Positions 12,230 through 24,573 are shown, numbered from the stretch's first letter. The stretch: DNA of 52,398 nt from Gracilaria vermiculophylla (GCA_019155205.2 JAHNZQ020000308.1:5102856-5155253), one strand, 5' to 3'. Numbers and translations: made by a program. The notes: generated by a model from the letters alone, not told the origin.

Positions 12230-13555
12230 TCAGTGTTCTGTGCATCCTTTTTGTGTGCAACTTGTTCGCCGTATTCCGCTGAGCTGAGTCTCTATCGCAT
12301 GAGGCGACCTGATAGATCCCAAATGTTCATCAAAAACCTCAATGAAAATTGATCCGTGAAAACGGTAAAAGGTGCCCCTATGGAATATAGACGAGGAGTG
12401 AACTGTGCTTATACGACTGAGAGGCACTCTGTCTTCGAGAAAAGGTAGTTCCGCGGGTCCTCATTGAGCAAGCGTGACCAACAGTCACTCGGGTGTCTTC
12501 CTCCTCCCTGGTACTTTGGAAGAGCGCACAACCAACTTAGAAGTCGCTCGAATCCGTATCGACGTAGTATAACTGACAAGGTTTGGATAATAACAGTATC
12601 AGTGCTGAAATGCCCGTCTCCTGAAGGGAGCTTAAAGCATCCGTTTTAGTATATGTAAAGGGTTTTAGTTTGGTTGGATTATAATTCCGCGTCAGCGCGT
12701 TCATTGGTGCTGCAATAATAGAAAACCTCGGACTGATTCGTCTATGGACATTTACTAGCCCCGGGAAGGAGTGTAGCGCTATCTGCGTCCTGAGTTCTTC
12801 TGTCCTTACCAAGGATTTAACACGCACTTCTTCGATTCATAAGCGTCTTGGAAGGAATATATCCCCCAGATACTTCAATGTACCAGCAAATAACTCGCAC
12901 TTTTCCATTTTAAGGGGCACCCGTGCATCCTTTAAAACGGTCATGACCTCCCTCACACGGGTGAGGTGGTCATTCAGATTATCTGAGAAAACGAGGATGT
13001 CATCCAGATACACAAGATATTTTCGCCACTTTGAGTGGCTCAACAGGACGTCAATTGTATGCTGGTAGGTGGCTGGAGCAATGGTTAGCCCAAAGAGAAT
13101 CTGCTTGAAGCGGTAATAGCTAGAATGGAAAACGAACGCTGTCTTGTCGTACGAGAGATGGGGTACGAATCGCGTACCGTCACGAAAGAAAGCTGGCAAT
13201 AGTCAACCCAGAATCACCAGGTCCTATCTAACTTCAAAGCCATTGCCCTTGGAGATTCTCACGGCGACTGAAAAGGTTCAATCACACCTGTGCGGAGCAT
13301 CTTAAGTACTTGGAAACGTTCTTTCTCCCGGGTTTCTGGTCCGGCCTTGGATGGATACTGTTCCACTGGCCTTGCGTATGGCTGCAGATTGATACGGTGC
13401 TCTACTGCAGTAATCTCTCCAAGGAAGCCATACCGCATTAAGCTGAATTCCCATAGCATATTACGGAGGCGATCGCGGTGTGACTCTGGAATGTTTCCAA
13501 GATCGAGATCTTCGAGTGCCTTCTGATGGTCCATTGCATCGAAGCTTGTCGGCAT
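12230..13555 (-). pseudogene. Reverse transcriptase and decayed RNase H of element B
   Basis: The RT begins at about 13555 with DAMDHQKALEDLDLGNIPES, followed by AVEHRINLQPYARPVEQYPS and KMLRTGVIEPFQSP. Then about 55 codons are missing compared with element A, including the first catalytic Asp block, and the frame resumes at about 13170 with YDKTAFVFHSSYYRFKQILF, GLTIAPATYQ and the YxDD box VYLDDILVFS. The connection domain reads ELRTQIALHSFPGLVNVHRR followed by PRFSIIAAPMNAL. RNase H begins with YYVDTDSSDF near 12540 and then decays; only a weak trace (GTFYRFHG, FDEHLGSI) continues to about 12230. Confidence 0.88.
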
Positions 13556-14119
13556 GCGGCTTTCTATGTCATTGGCCTCCCCTTTGCCCTTTTCAAGTGA
13601 CGTTCTTCACTTTGGGGTGTGCCAAAGCATCTTCTCTATCGGATGTTGGGCTCCGATCCACTTTGTAGCACCGTCATTGGTGAAAGTCTTATGGACCTCG
13701 GCCGTGGTCAACTTGTTTGGGACCATATCCAGTGGGTGTGTCGTGACTCAGCCAATCACTTAGTTCTTTATCAGACACTGGGGAGTGTTACCAAGATTGG
13801 CAACTAGAATGCGAAAAAGAGGATTCAGCGTCACCCTTAGTTTCCTGTTTGCAAAGGGTAATTGATGCTTCTTCTACAACAAAAAAAGGGGTTGAACAAC
13901 TCGTACACCGTGTTGACGGGAGTTCACATCCACCATAACTTAAGTTACTGCTGGGAACCGGATCGAAGTAGCGATTCGGAGCTCTTTCTATTCCCGCGAG
14001 GCGCGGGGTGGGTCCTACGCAACATAAAGTGGTAGCAATTTCAGGGAGGCAATCTTCAAGGGACGGCAAACGATTGGAACGGAGAATTCATCTTCCAATT
14101 GTACAAGCCTTTGGCGGTG

Positions 14120-14485
14120 CTAGATGCAATCTATGAAGTGCTCATAGTAGTCACTTTCCAGTATTACTAGAGCTGCCAGCGACTGGCCAAACAGAAAGCC
14201 GAGCTTCACCATCAAGCCTCCCAGACATACGACTAAGTCGATGATTTCCACCGTTTTCAACGGATTATTTTTCGCATCCGTGATGTCAGGCGCCGTTCCA
14301 TGAAAGATTTGTGACCGCAATTGCATAGCCAATACAGATTCAACAACAAAGTTGGGGCCTGCAACGGTATCTAACACCATATGATATGCTATCGTAAACT
14401 GTGGAATTAGGCCAAGGTTGGCGTAGACCTGATAATTTCGCTTTGACACTACCAGGACTGTATCCGTGAGCCAGTGATGTCTCAT
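14120..14485 (-). pseudogene. Retropepsin-like aspartic protease of element B, active-site Gly changed
   Basis: The frame holds AYHMVLDTVAGPNFV at about 14330-14390. In this family the catalytic triplet is D-T/S-G; here it reads DTV. Downstream are ATADNPL-like residues (APDITDAKNNPLKTVEIIDL) and the second part LAALVILESDYYEHFIDCI, which corresponds to the flap-to-ILG-D region. In an active element the protease matures the Gag and Pol polyproteins. It lies just upstream of RT in the minus direction, as in all Ty3/gypsy elements. Confidence 0.8.
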
Positions 14486-14759
14486 CCTTGCCGAGGGTCA
14501 ACCAATAACAACCAAGTGTTCCGTATCCGCGTCTGCGGCGTCCTTCCTTGTCAAGATTCCCACCAGGGAGCTAGTTTGCGGTACCTTTGGCGTCACACAC
14601 CTCAAGCTTGTGGACACCTCTTCCGAAGGGGATATTCCCACTTTTTGGTTTCCCGGTCCAGGACCTCCTGAATCCGTTATTGAGATTCCTTTGTGACGAT
14701 AGCTTGGCACTTTTAGCCACGGTACCCTACCGAAAAGCGAAGTTTGTCCAAGCTTCTTT

Positions 14760-16796
14760 CTATGGAGGCCGTACCGGTCTCGCTAAGTCATGCCGCATGA
14801 GGGGATTTTGCGGAGCTGCACTGAAATCCATCTTGGCACGGAGACAAGACACCGTCGGGACTGTTGTAATTCTCTCTCGAGTGAGGGCCTCATATTTGGC
14901 TGCGATCGAATGCGACTCTTGGATCGAAAGGAGATACTGCGAGGTAAAATAACCGTGGGCGAAGCACAGATGGCAGATCAATTCCCCCGCGCGACGCGCA
15001 GCAACGTCCCGAGCATCGTGGGCTCGTTCTTGCGTGCTGACGTATGAAAAAATGGGACGTTGGTTACAGATATACCCGTTTTGAAACAGAATAAGAGGTG
15101 CCGAGATCCGTCCGATACCAAAGTACATTGCCTCATCATCTCGCAAGTTCTCGTAAACGTCATCCGTCTTGAAGGAGAGCTCTGAAGTAGGGACCGATAG
15201 AGAATCGGCTTGGGCGACGTCAACAGCATCAAACTCCGGCTGGGGCTGCTTCTCATATATGAAAGAAAGGGATGGAGGCTTTTTAACCCAGACCAACGCA
15301 TTGGCGGATCTTAAACTTTGATGAGGATGGTGAGCACAAAGCGCTTCACCTTTGGCTCGTGCCTACTTCATTAATTCCAGGAAAGCGAGTCTCGGCTTAT
15401 CTCACGCATATCGGGCGACCAAGGGTTTGACCTCGGGGTTCAACCATCAATTAACATGGTACTTTGATCAACAGCGAGATATATGTTACCAAAACGATGG
15501 AAAGCCTGGTTTAAGCGAACTAAGTTGTCCGTTTTGTGTCTCTTCGTCCTTCTGAAGGGTTTCTCGCAGAGCGAGGTTGGCGGACTGAATTACCTGGTGG
15601 GTGGCATAAATGCGCATTAGGTATTGCATGGCGTCCGGCAAGCAGCGTACCTCTCCTTTGGATGCTCGGCTATGACCCCTGACAGAGTTAAATTGGCCAA
15701 GAGAATGCTCCTGTAAGAAGCACAGCAAAGTAACGTAAGCGTGCCCCTTCTGCCTTCAAATTACTTCGGCTATGGTGACATATAGCGCCAAAAACTCCAA
15801 TTCTAATACCATTATTGGGTCTTCACCAGAAAAGGTCTGGTTACTCCGTGTCAGTTACATTCTCTGGATACAGTCCCGCACTCTTTCCGTGACATGGGGT
15901 GTTCTTTCCATCGACGAGTTTTTCAGCGGGTAGTAATGGTAATACAAAAGCTTCCAATTTATCGGGTTTATCGGCTTCAACTACTTGAGACCAAGATGCC
16001 TTTCGCCATTTGTCCGTGTCTGTAGGGCACCAGAAATAGCTGTTGCTCGCTTAGAGTGAAATTAGCGCCCGCAGGGATCCTCAGAAGCAGTCTTGGAGCT
16101 ATGGAAATCCTTAAGATCACTCGATAAAGAATTAGACGAAATCAATATGTCATCATACTGGGCAGGCTTGCGCCCTTTTCTCTTCGTGATACGGCGATTC
16201 TTCCGCATCTCTCTCTGATCATCTCGTTGAGAGACTGCAGCTGGCGCAGCTGGGATTTGCGGGTCTGTCAAAAGTACCTGTTCTATCGTCTTTAGACGAG
16301 ACTGAACACGATAAAACAGGGTCTGAACCCCCTTTGCGAAGGCGGCCGGCCCACAGAAACATTCCAGTATGGTTATAACATCTGACCTAAAAACTCACCA
16401 GTCCTTGACCACCTCTTTTCCGGAGTTAGCCTCAACAACCCCCCATAGGGTGGCAAACTCCCTAGAAAGCGTTTCATGGACAGCTCACAAAATGTGAAAG
16501 TGCCATACTAGGCGCTTGACCAGAGAACGTTCAACAATACCAGGGGCGGTATGGGCAACCGTCTCGGTAGGAACCGCCATAGAAGGCACAGCACCTGGTG
16601 TCAGGCTATCCAGCAAAGCTGGAAAGAGATCTAGGTTTTGCGATTCATGGCTAAAGTATTTGGGAGCCTTTGCATCTAGAACAGATTGAGACCAGATCGG
16701 TATCCGTGCAGGAAACCAGTTGTCCATTTGATCAAATACTTGGTGGGAGCAACCGCAAGAGACTACAGGCTCCGTCCTAGATGGCTTCTTCGACAT
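14760..16796 (-). pseudogene. Gag region of element B with a decayed zinc knuckle
   Basis: The likely start is the ATG at 16796-16794 (MSKKPSRTEPVV), about 100 bp inside the 5' LTR. Pieces in different frames follow: a basic segment near 16062-16271, the retrotransposon-gag helix motif YLMRIYATHQVIQSANLA near 15600 (compare LLEMYATDKVIADTDAE in element C), and the frame at 14760-15296. That frame carries CHLCFAHGYFTSQY at 14934-14975, which fits the CX2CX4HX4C knuckle except that His and the last Cys have both become Tyr. Gag would form the particle and bind RNA. Boundaries between the pieces are uncertain. Confidence 0.7.
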
Positions 16797-16884
16797 TTTG
16801 AACCCGTAGAAAATATAAGAACCACTGACATATTCCGCAAGCTTAATCTTCAAACGGAAGACACACATTCAAGTGATATTTCGA

Positions 16885-16895
16885 AATCGGGAGAC
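16885..16895 (-). promoter_or_regulatory. Primer-binding site of element B
   Basis: On the minus strand, two bases after the 5' LTR, stands TGGTCTCCCGA. The same 11 bases stand two bases after the LTR of element C (21803-21813), so this is a conserved tRNA primer site. The implied tRNA ends in TCGGGAGACCA. I could not assign it. Confidence 0.75.
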
Positions 16896-16897
16896 CA

Positions 16898-17661
16898 CTT
16901 GTAGTGCAATAGCCTGCAAGTAGTAAAAGCAATCGAAGACGTCCGACTCTTACTCTGCAGAGGTAGTTTGGCGGTAGAGCCCTCTCGAGAGAACAAAACG
17001 AGAATCTCAGGTATAAGAACGAGTCTGTCCCAGCACCACCTGGCGAAAGAAATATATGAAAGATCCCCACCAGGTGAGCGTCTGAGTGTGTGATCCCTCA
17101 TTAATGGAAAGAAATGAACAATGAAGAGAGTGTGTGTGTCGCGAGATCCATGAGGTAGAGAATGTATTCCTAAGGTGGAAAAAAGCGAGGTAGCCGTAAG
17201 ACAGACAACAGCGAGGCGTAAAGATCCTCGTACAAGCAGCGATCGCAGTGAAACTGGTAATATACCAAGAATGGATGCTCTCAGCGAACATGGTGAATGA
17301 ACGACCGTACGCTACGGGATATCTCTCGTGAGAGGCAAATACCGACGTAGACGGAGGGGTCAGAGCTGGAATCTTGGTTACCTTTCATTAATAGCGGGAA
17401 ATGTTACTCCGGCGCTCTTAGGTACTGTTTTGCTTATTAAATAAATAGAAGAATTGTAAAAAAATAAATATCCGGGAACTTGGGCCATAACCGGTGCACT
17501 GTCCCAGGCATCGGTCCTACCTGTATGTCCCCGTGCCACAAGTGTGAAGGACTCTTGCTGCCGTCCGCTTGCGTGGGACTGAGGCATATCAGCCTTCTAC
17601 CGCGGGTGTTTCTGTAGATATACATATACGGGAATATCTCGAAAACCGGCCGTGCACTTTA
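16898..17661 (-). repeat. 5' LTR of element B
   Basis: This is the homologue of 6548-7308 in the same orientation. It starts with TGTAGT on the plus strand (ACTACA end on the element strand) and is followed by the target duplication. The element promoter should lie here, but no TATA box can be assigned with confidence. Confidence 0.9.
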
Positions 17662-17666
17662 GTATG
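17662..17666. repeat. Target-site duplication GTATG, right of element B
   Basis: Exact match to 6543-6547 on the other side of the element. Confidence 0.85.
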
Positions 17667-17794
17667 CTACTGGACCCTAATTCCTTGCTTTAAGAGCAGT
17701 CTTCCATGTGGAGCCGTATTCCATGCTCCACAGCCCAATACTGCCTCCGATTTAGAACATATTGATTGCAGCTGCGAGTTTTACTCCGCCTTTC

Positions 17795-18545
17795 TGTAAT
17801 ATAATCGCCCGAAAACGTGGAACAATACGAAGATGTTCGGATCTTCTTCCTGTAAATGCAGATCGGCGATAGAGGCCGCTTAAGAAATCGGTACGACAAA
17901 TTCGCTGTGTCATGCCAAAACCGACCCTATCGCTTATAGGGAGAGATATTGAAAAAAGTACCAATGTGGTGGGCTAATTTTTAGTGTTCTGGTCATTTAA
18001 AGAGAGAAAAATTGAAGAGCGCTGGTCACGAGGCTCATATGATCCACGAAGTATTGGAGGCACCGCAGTAGTCAATGGAGAAAAAATACAAGAAGAGTAA
18101 CAGAGAAACCGGCAGAAGAACCTTCTGAATAGCTAAGCATAGTGACACTGATGAGCACTATCCTAGAGTATGGCTGCTGTTGACAGACAGGGTAAACAAG
18201 TACCGTGAACCATGGGAAATCAATAGAAGAGGTTATGATACCGTCGTAGTCGTGGGGGTCAGAGCTAGAACATTTTCTAATCGTACCCAGGGCGGCGGAA
18301 GCCACGCCGATGTCGGTAAGCATTATAATGTGCTGAAGACTATAATTAATTAAAAAAAAAGTACGGGCTCTGCCATTTGTTTCTGCCACCCACTGAGCGT
18401 GGCGCACACTTTCCAACATAAGGCACACGGACGTGGTTCAGACACGTATTATGGACCTTCGCCGGCAGCGGCCATTGCAACTCAACATCAGAACTACTCC
18501 TCCGAAGGACCTTTTCATTCCTGAAAACGTAGAACGTGTAAAACT
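17795..18545 (-). repeat. Diverged solo LTR of the element B type
   Basis: It follows the B LTR in order: TGTAAT start, GAAGATGTTCGGATCTTCTTC against GAAGACGTCCGACTCTTACTC, GATAGAGGCC, ACCGTCGTAGTCGTGGGGGT against ACCGACGTAGACGGAGGGGT, CAGAGCT, an A-rich AATTAATT tract, and CCTGAAAACGTAGAACGTGT at the far end. No internal element sequence is attached on either side, and no target duplication is visible. Confidence 0.65.
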
Positions 18546-21246
18546 TGTGGGGGCTATTTCGATCATTGTTCATGAAGTCCAAAATTCGCATTTAATTGTT
18601 GTCGTTGGCATACAGATCATCACACCCGGCCACACAGCTAAAGACCGATTTAGCGCCTTAGATAAACTGAACTTATTCCATTTTCTCTTCAAACAAGCAA
18701 ATTATGATCGCACTGCGTTTGCTTTGGTACTCTGAAGTTAAATGTTTTCCAAATGCTTGGTATGGTCTACCAATGAACAACAAACTAGAGGGTCCCTCGC
18801 TGGAAAACAGCGATAGGTGGAAGGGAATCATGAACAAGTTAAACACTTATGAATGGTGAAATACTTTTAGCCATGCGATAATGGTCGACCTTCTTCGTCT
18901 GAACGCAGTGTACAACAAAATGAGAAAACGTTTGAGAGAAATTTTTGAATGTTAAAGTCTGAGTTAAAGAAGATTTATTTTGGCTTTCATGTCTAAATCA
19001 GTATACCTGTAAAAATATTTGTGCAGTAATGCTACGGTAAGAACAGCAATATTCCTGTTTATGAAAGCAAGATGCGCTCTTTAACCAACATCTTATGATA
19101 TTCCGAGCGCGTTTGTAATAAGTACGATTTATGTATCAAATTGAACCCCAAAATTGTGTTCAGACTCGTTCTGTAGGTCAATAGAGATGCATTTCGGCCA
19201 GGTGTACTCACTGTATCCTCCAATCAAAGACTTAATTTTGCAAAGTGACATAATGCGTTACGGGTGGATGCACTGACTGTGTCTTGTGTCTTTATTGCAA
19301 AGAATGTATCTTAAAAAGTTGTCCAAACCTCTTTAAAGTGCTAAAGTTTGAAAAAAAGTCAACCCAACTCTTAGGATAGACATACGTTGTTATCTAAATA
19401 TGTAAATACGGGATTTTCGCTTCGGTTTAGCATGAGATTTTAAAGTTGTAAACGATTTAAAAGTAGCCGGACACTTGAAGAAGGTAATTTTAGAATCGTT
19501 ACGGGCTTGAAACCATTTTCCAGTGTCAATGTTATAGAAATTGGTTGGTACGACTTTCCAGTACATGGAATATATACGATGTGGAAGATTTTCAGTCATA
19601 CTATATATCAAATTCTACGAAAAGAAGGAAAGTGTTCTCAATAAGAAAGACGTCCGTGAAAAAAGTACTTGAAAAAGTTTCTGGTGTTTTACACGAGTGA
19701 CGTACAGGCCAGTATGTCAAGATAGAACTTCTAACGATAAATAAATAAAAGCTATGGCCACGGCTGCGGTTATTATGCATGAAAGGATAGACGATATTAG
19801 CAGAACGTCGTAGAGCAGTGATGGTGCTGAAGGTGTGTCACGGTTTTTAATGGGCATGAAGACTGCACAGAACTCGATGTAAAACAACTCAACAAATTTA
19901 GAGTAAGAAGAGTTTTTAATGAACAGTATACAAAAAAAGGTATCAAACTGATCGCACTCCAGCAAGGTCATTAGAACGCCCTTCCGTAATATATATGAGA
20001 ACTTCGAGGCAAATATATAGTTTAATATGATGTGTGATACAGATTTAGTTTTAGAATCTGTCTTTTTCTCCCACGGTATTGGTTCGCTTAACTCTCGGTT
20101 TTTGGCCTTGCTTCTTCTGGAAGCGAAGAAAAATCATCGATCTTACAAGCAGAATTGCAATCTCCTTTACTTTAAAAACATCAAAACCGTCAGAACAACT
20201 ACTTTGAAAGTCCTACTTAAGTCTTCATCATGCACCAAAGTGTTCGTTTCCTGCGTAAAGCGTTGAACACAACCTTCTTGGGATTGGTGTACAGCAAAAG
20301 GTGCATCAATTGCTTTAAATCTGGAAGACGGAGAAGCTCTGCAAGATGTATTTACTGTCCCAGATTCAGACGACTTCTGCTGTATGAGTAAAGAACTGTT
20401 CATTATATAGTATGATAAAATATTGATCTGGCTGTCATCTAGCAATCGTACCTTGGATTTTTTTTTACATTTCTTTTGTCACAATTTGCACCAATTATTA
20501 TGTGTACTTCTATTTCATACGTGGGTTTATTCCAGAAAGCTGCGATATAGTGAACAATTACATTTGGTATTCCACTGCATGGAAATTATCTGCTACATTT
20601 TTGTACTTCTCTGCGGCTGTTGCTCGTTCTTTCAGACGTCCAGCGTCCCGTTAAAGAAGACCTATTCAATTTCCCTTAAATCGTAGTTTTCTATATGCCA
20701 TGCTACTGTCATTTTTTAACACTCACTTATAAATGGGATTTCATGTTCTTATGTCACTCTTTTTCTCATCCTAAGACTCACCCAGAATTCTCAAATTATC
20801 TTTCTATCTACCAATAGATCCAGTAACAGTTTCCTTCAAAAGCGCTCGCTTCTTTGGGTTTTTGAAATCATTATCATATCTAATTGATATACATTGCGGA
20901 AGAACTATAAAAAATCCAGTAATTAGAACATACATCCATAATCTAATACTTTATCTTGCTAATAGCTGTTTACATTATTCATGATTTTTGATTATTGTGG
21001 ATCGCTATAGCTATTCGACAGATACCTTCTTACGACGGGGAAACAGTAAGGATCCTGGCCTGTATGGCAATTCAAATGCCGTCAAATTTATTACAATCGC
21101 AACACTCCTTTCCGTACCTGTACGCAGTCGCGCTTCCTCTATGTGCGGAAATCATCAATGTTTGATTCTTCTTCTTCTCTTGTCCGACTGCATATGAACT
21201 TTTTGTTTGATTGCAAAACTTTTCTCGTTTTTTTCTTGCACCAGAG
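18546..21246. other. No recognisable gene
   Basis: AT-rich with short chance ORFs. The frame at 18433-18735 starts inside the solo LTR and is not taken as a gene. No repeats, tRNA or transposon ends were seen. Confidence 0.5.
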
Positions 21247-21800
21247 TGTAGTACAATTAATCCTAAGGTGAAATGATGGTGTGGCTTTCCGACGGGAGAT
21301 TTCTAAGGAGGGCTCATACTTTATCAACTGAGCCACGTGGTGCAGAACTCCTCCCACGTGCGCTACAGTACTCCTGAGAAATGGTAGAATTTAGATATAT
21401 TTTAGTTAATTTATGCAGGTAATTACTTTAGTAGTGAGACCTATCGAGGCGGGCTCCCGGCGTGATACTTAATCTGCCGGTCGAGCTCCATCTCTGGGGA
21501 AATAAACCATGCATCCTTGAGTCTACGTCTATTACTCCGGTTGAAGACTCTCGTCAAACGTCCTATAGGTTCCTAAGCTGCCAATCCCATGGTCGCCTCG
21601 TAGCAGCGCCTGTAAGAGCAATGTCCGCCCAGTGAACCTCTCTCTCTGCTTAGTGCTTGCAGATCCCCTTTCAGAGTTCCCCCGGCTCGCGACAGCGATT
21701 ACTGGAAACCACTTTTAGGAACTTGCGTCTTTGGAGTCACCAAAAACTCCAAACGGATACTATGCACTTCCAATTCGAAAGGAAAAATGACGGTGCCACA
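21247..21800 (+). repeat. 5' LTR of element C
   Basis: It begins TGTAGTAC and ends CCACA, 554 bp. The minus-strand LTR at 29421-29974 has exactly the same length and aligns throughout, for example ATTTAGATATATTTTAGTTA, GCAGGTAATTACT, GTGATACTTAATCT and TTGTCCGCCCAGTGAACCTC. Confidence 0.85.
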
Positions 21801-21802
21801 AC

Positions 21803-21813
21803 TGGTCTCCCGA
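21803..21813 (+). promoter_or_regulatory. Primer-binding site of element C
   Basis: TGGTCTCCCGA lies two bases after the LTR. It has the same bases and the same spacing as in element B. Confidence 0.75.
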
Positions 21814-21955
21814 CTTAGAAGGTCAGTATGCTAAAAGAAATGCAAAATCCATGACAGAACAGTGTTTCTAGTTTGCAACGATCGTAACCCAACAGTGGAA
21901 TTCTTCCTCTAGGTGATTCGGAAGCGGAAGGAAATCACCCCGGACTTATTCCTAT

Positions 21956-23589
21956 ATGGACCCCTCAGAGCCCTCAATGGAAACTCCCCTACGGGACCCT
22001 CATGCAACTATTTCCGTTGCGAGGCGCAGCACGTGCAGCGCTCACAAGAAGATGGCCGTCAAACTGGAGGACCTTGAATGTTTCCTTGGGAGTCCTGGCT
22101 TCTCTGTGGAGCGTTTTAGGAATCGGCTGAGGAGAGTGCACGATCGGAGGCAAGCGAAGTCCCCCGGAAAAGCTCTGAAGAACGCCAACGTCCAGGGTCA
22201 AGAACCACACACGGACCCACAGCCATTATGCAGAAGCTGCGGGGATGGAAAGACCCGGAGGCGAGATCCCTCCGAGAGTTGTCCGCCCTGTGCCCTACGC
22301 ATTGTCCGTCACAAGAGTTGGTCGAAAGAATACGAGCAGGTGTTGAAGCACACTCAGGAGCGCGCCGTCACGTCCTTGTTAGGGAAATAGTAATGATGAG
22401 CGCTCGCCGTCCTGTGCATGCTTTGCTGGATTCCAAACCCTTCCTAGAGGTGATCTCAGATGTTATTCGAGCGAATGTTCGTTCTCTAACCACGCAGCTG
22501 CTCCCCGCAACGGCGTTCCAAAGTTATTCTTCCGTACAGGAGAGGTTCCCTCTATCAACACCTGAGGGGACTCCGGGTAGAGAAGGACAGGATACTACCA
22601 CCCCCTACGTCAAAGGAGGAAAGGACACTGCCGTAGAGAAACGGGACCACCTCAGGAAGCTTGCTATGCACCGTCTGGACTTGACAGCCTGCGGTGAAGA
22701 ACAGGGGACCGGTCGCAAAGGAATTCACCAAGAAAGAGAAGGACAGGATACTCCCCGGGTGGAAAGGGACAACGAGAGTATCGTCAGTAACACAGACCAC
22801 CTAAAAAAAAGATGCCAAAAGAAACGGAGAGAGAAAATAAAAAAGCGAGGCACCAATTTGGAGAGAAACTCATACTCCGAATTCATGAACAGCTCCAGCT
22901 TGGAGGACAGTATACCTCCCAAGGAGAAGAGCAGAAGGGTCCGGAAGGTCTTCCCGCTTAACGACCTCTTCCCCAAGGTGGTGGTTTGTGACAACTACAG
23001 GTTGAATGATCGCTCCACTCTCTACGACGCGTCGGTCGGTAAACGACTCACGAAGATGCAGCGTCGCATGGATATTAAAATTAAGAAGCGCTCCTTCTCA
23101 GGCGAAGACCCCATTTTGGTGTTGAAGTTTCTCACGCGCTTTCGTTCAGCATGTACTACCAATGGTGTCCATGAAGGTGCCGCCGTATGTTGCTTTCAGT
23201 TCTACCTCACAGGCCAAGCCCACTCGCTTAGGCAGCCGGGCCGCACCTGGGAGAGCACCATTGTGGATGATCCTGGAACGGAGATCTTGACGACATATTC
23301 GGAGGTGGTCAACTTCCTCCTTGAAATGTACGCCACGGACAAAGTGATAGCCGATACTGATGCTGAAGTCACCTACTATAGGCCGAACGCCGGCAGAACC
23401 GAGACGGAGTTCTCACAGAAGCTGTGGACGAAGGCCCTACGGTGTGGAAACGTGTACTTCGAACGGCGGGTGAATTCGCTGTTTGTCGAAGGTCTCTTTC
23501 CTTCGATACGCGCGAGGGTGCGTAATCACCTGAAAACGCACTCAAAAGACCACCTACACGGAGCCAACACGTTTCGCGGAATCCTATGA
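21956..23589 (+). pseudogene. Gag of element C, one frameshift
   Basis: The first frame (21956-22390) starts MDPSEPSMETPLRDPHA. The second frame (22228-23589) overlaps it and holds most of the protein, so a frameshift between 22228 and 22390 is needed. A charged, low-complexity middle part contains two GREGQDT/EREGQDT repeats. The retrotransposon-gag domain follows: SFSGEDPILVLKFLTRFRSA, the YLTGQAHSL segment, LLEMYATDKVIADTDAEV, EFSQKLWTKALRCGN and SLFVEGLFPSIRARVR. This domain forms the capsid. About 180 residues of the C-terminal part are well preserved. No intact zinc knuckle is seen; CPIC near 23837 may be its trace. Confidence 0.85.
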
Positions 23590-23850
23590 GGATACCCACC
23601 GTGTCGCTCGTCGCAGCCACGCTCCACTTTCGGACAAACCGTCAGCCTCAAGAACCCGTTGGGCTTCCGCCTTGACGCTTAACTCCAGCACCTCGGAGGA
23701 GGTCGACGAGCTCACGCTCATAGGAAAGCAAGAGGCCCGTGCCCTCACATACGCCTCATCTCAGGGAGCACCGTCTAGGACGAGGACATACTCGTCCTCC
23801 ACTTCGTACGCCTCAGCATAATCTTACAGCAGTGTCCCATTTGCGAACCC

Positions 23851-24573
23851 TTGAGGGTACCCACCGCCTTGCAGGAATTGCTTGTCTCGAGAGCCAGTAC
23901 ATTATACGACTCCTACCCCGGCAATGAGGGCCGCCATCATGCAGGAACGGGAGAAGAACTTCCAAGACCTGAAAGACACACCGACGGAGAGCAGAAGTTC
24001 TCGAACCGCGTATCGCGACATCCGCTCCCCTCAAGGAAACTACGGTTACCGTGTTCCAATGGGTGTGCAACCTGTACCACTGTCACTTGCACCCGCAAAG
24101 CAGGTGCCGCTGTCCAAGCCGATTGCACCTCCAGGGAACACGTTGCCTCGCGATTCACAACCGCAGAAGCCATCCCCAACTGGAACTCAGCCCCTTTCCA
24201 ACCAGGAAAACCCTCAGAGCCACGCGTAGAGGCTCTGCGTGACTCCTTACCACCGAGCCTCAGCTCCACGGAGTTCGTCTTTTGGAAAGATGGAGAAGCC
24301 GTCTGCTCCGTCAACGCAGAATCCGCAGGCCCCCTAATCTCGTTGGACCTATTCGACACCTTTGCGGATTCTGTTTGCAAGCTTCGCCGTGAGAATTACA
24401 AGAAATGCGCCTATATAGGTTACTCCCCTCTCGCCTACACCACGGTGCGCGCTATCCTCGATACCCGAGCCGGCCCCATTCCGTTGCACGCCGACGTACT
24501 CCCGCAGTGTGCTCTGGGATCCTTGACGGTTGGCAAGCTCCCTATTGTGCGCGATGCGTCGCGTCGAGTATAG
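23851..24573 (+). pseudogene. Gag C-terminal linker and protease of element C, active-site Gly changed
   Basis: The frame ends with a protease N-terminal half: TTVRAILDTRAGPIPLHADV at about 24441-24500. The retropepsin triplet D-T/S-G reads DTR here, and the frame stops at 24573 before the second half. The first part of the frame is a Pro/Ser-rich linker without a recognised domain. Element B also has a non-Gly residue at this place (DTV), so the defect is parallel but not identical. Confidence 0.65.

Larger units (their letters stand above)
6548..17661 (-). mobile_element. Full-length degenerate chromovirus (Ty3/gypsy) element B, 11.1 kb
   Basis: Two related LTRs of about 760 bp in the same orientation bound 9.6 kb of internal DNA, flanked by a 5-bp duplication GTATG. 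On the minus strand the order is LTR, primer-binding site, Gag, protease, RT, RNase H, integrase, GPF module, chromodomain, extra 2-kb segment, polypurine tract, LTR. That is the chromovirus order plus an unusual 3' segment. Every coding part has stops or frameshifts, and the LTRs differ by many substitutions and indels, so the insertion is old. It lies about 130 bp from a solo LTR of the same type (17795-18545). Confidence 0.92.

Noticed and set aside
18433..18735. 100-codon plus-strand frame with hydrophobic stretch
   Set aside because: The first third lies inside the solo LTR, there is no ATG at its start, and no family resemblance was found.
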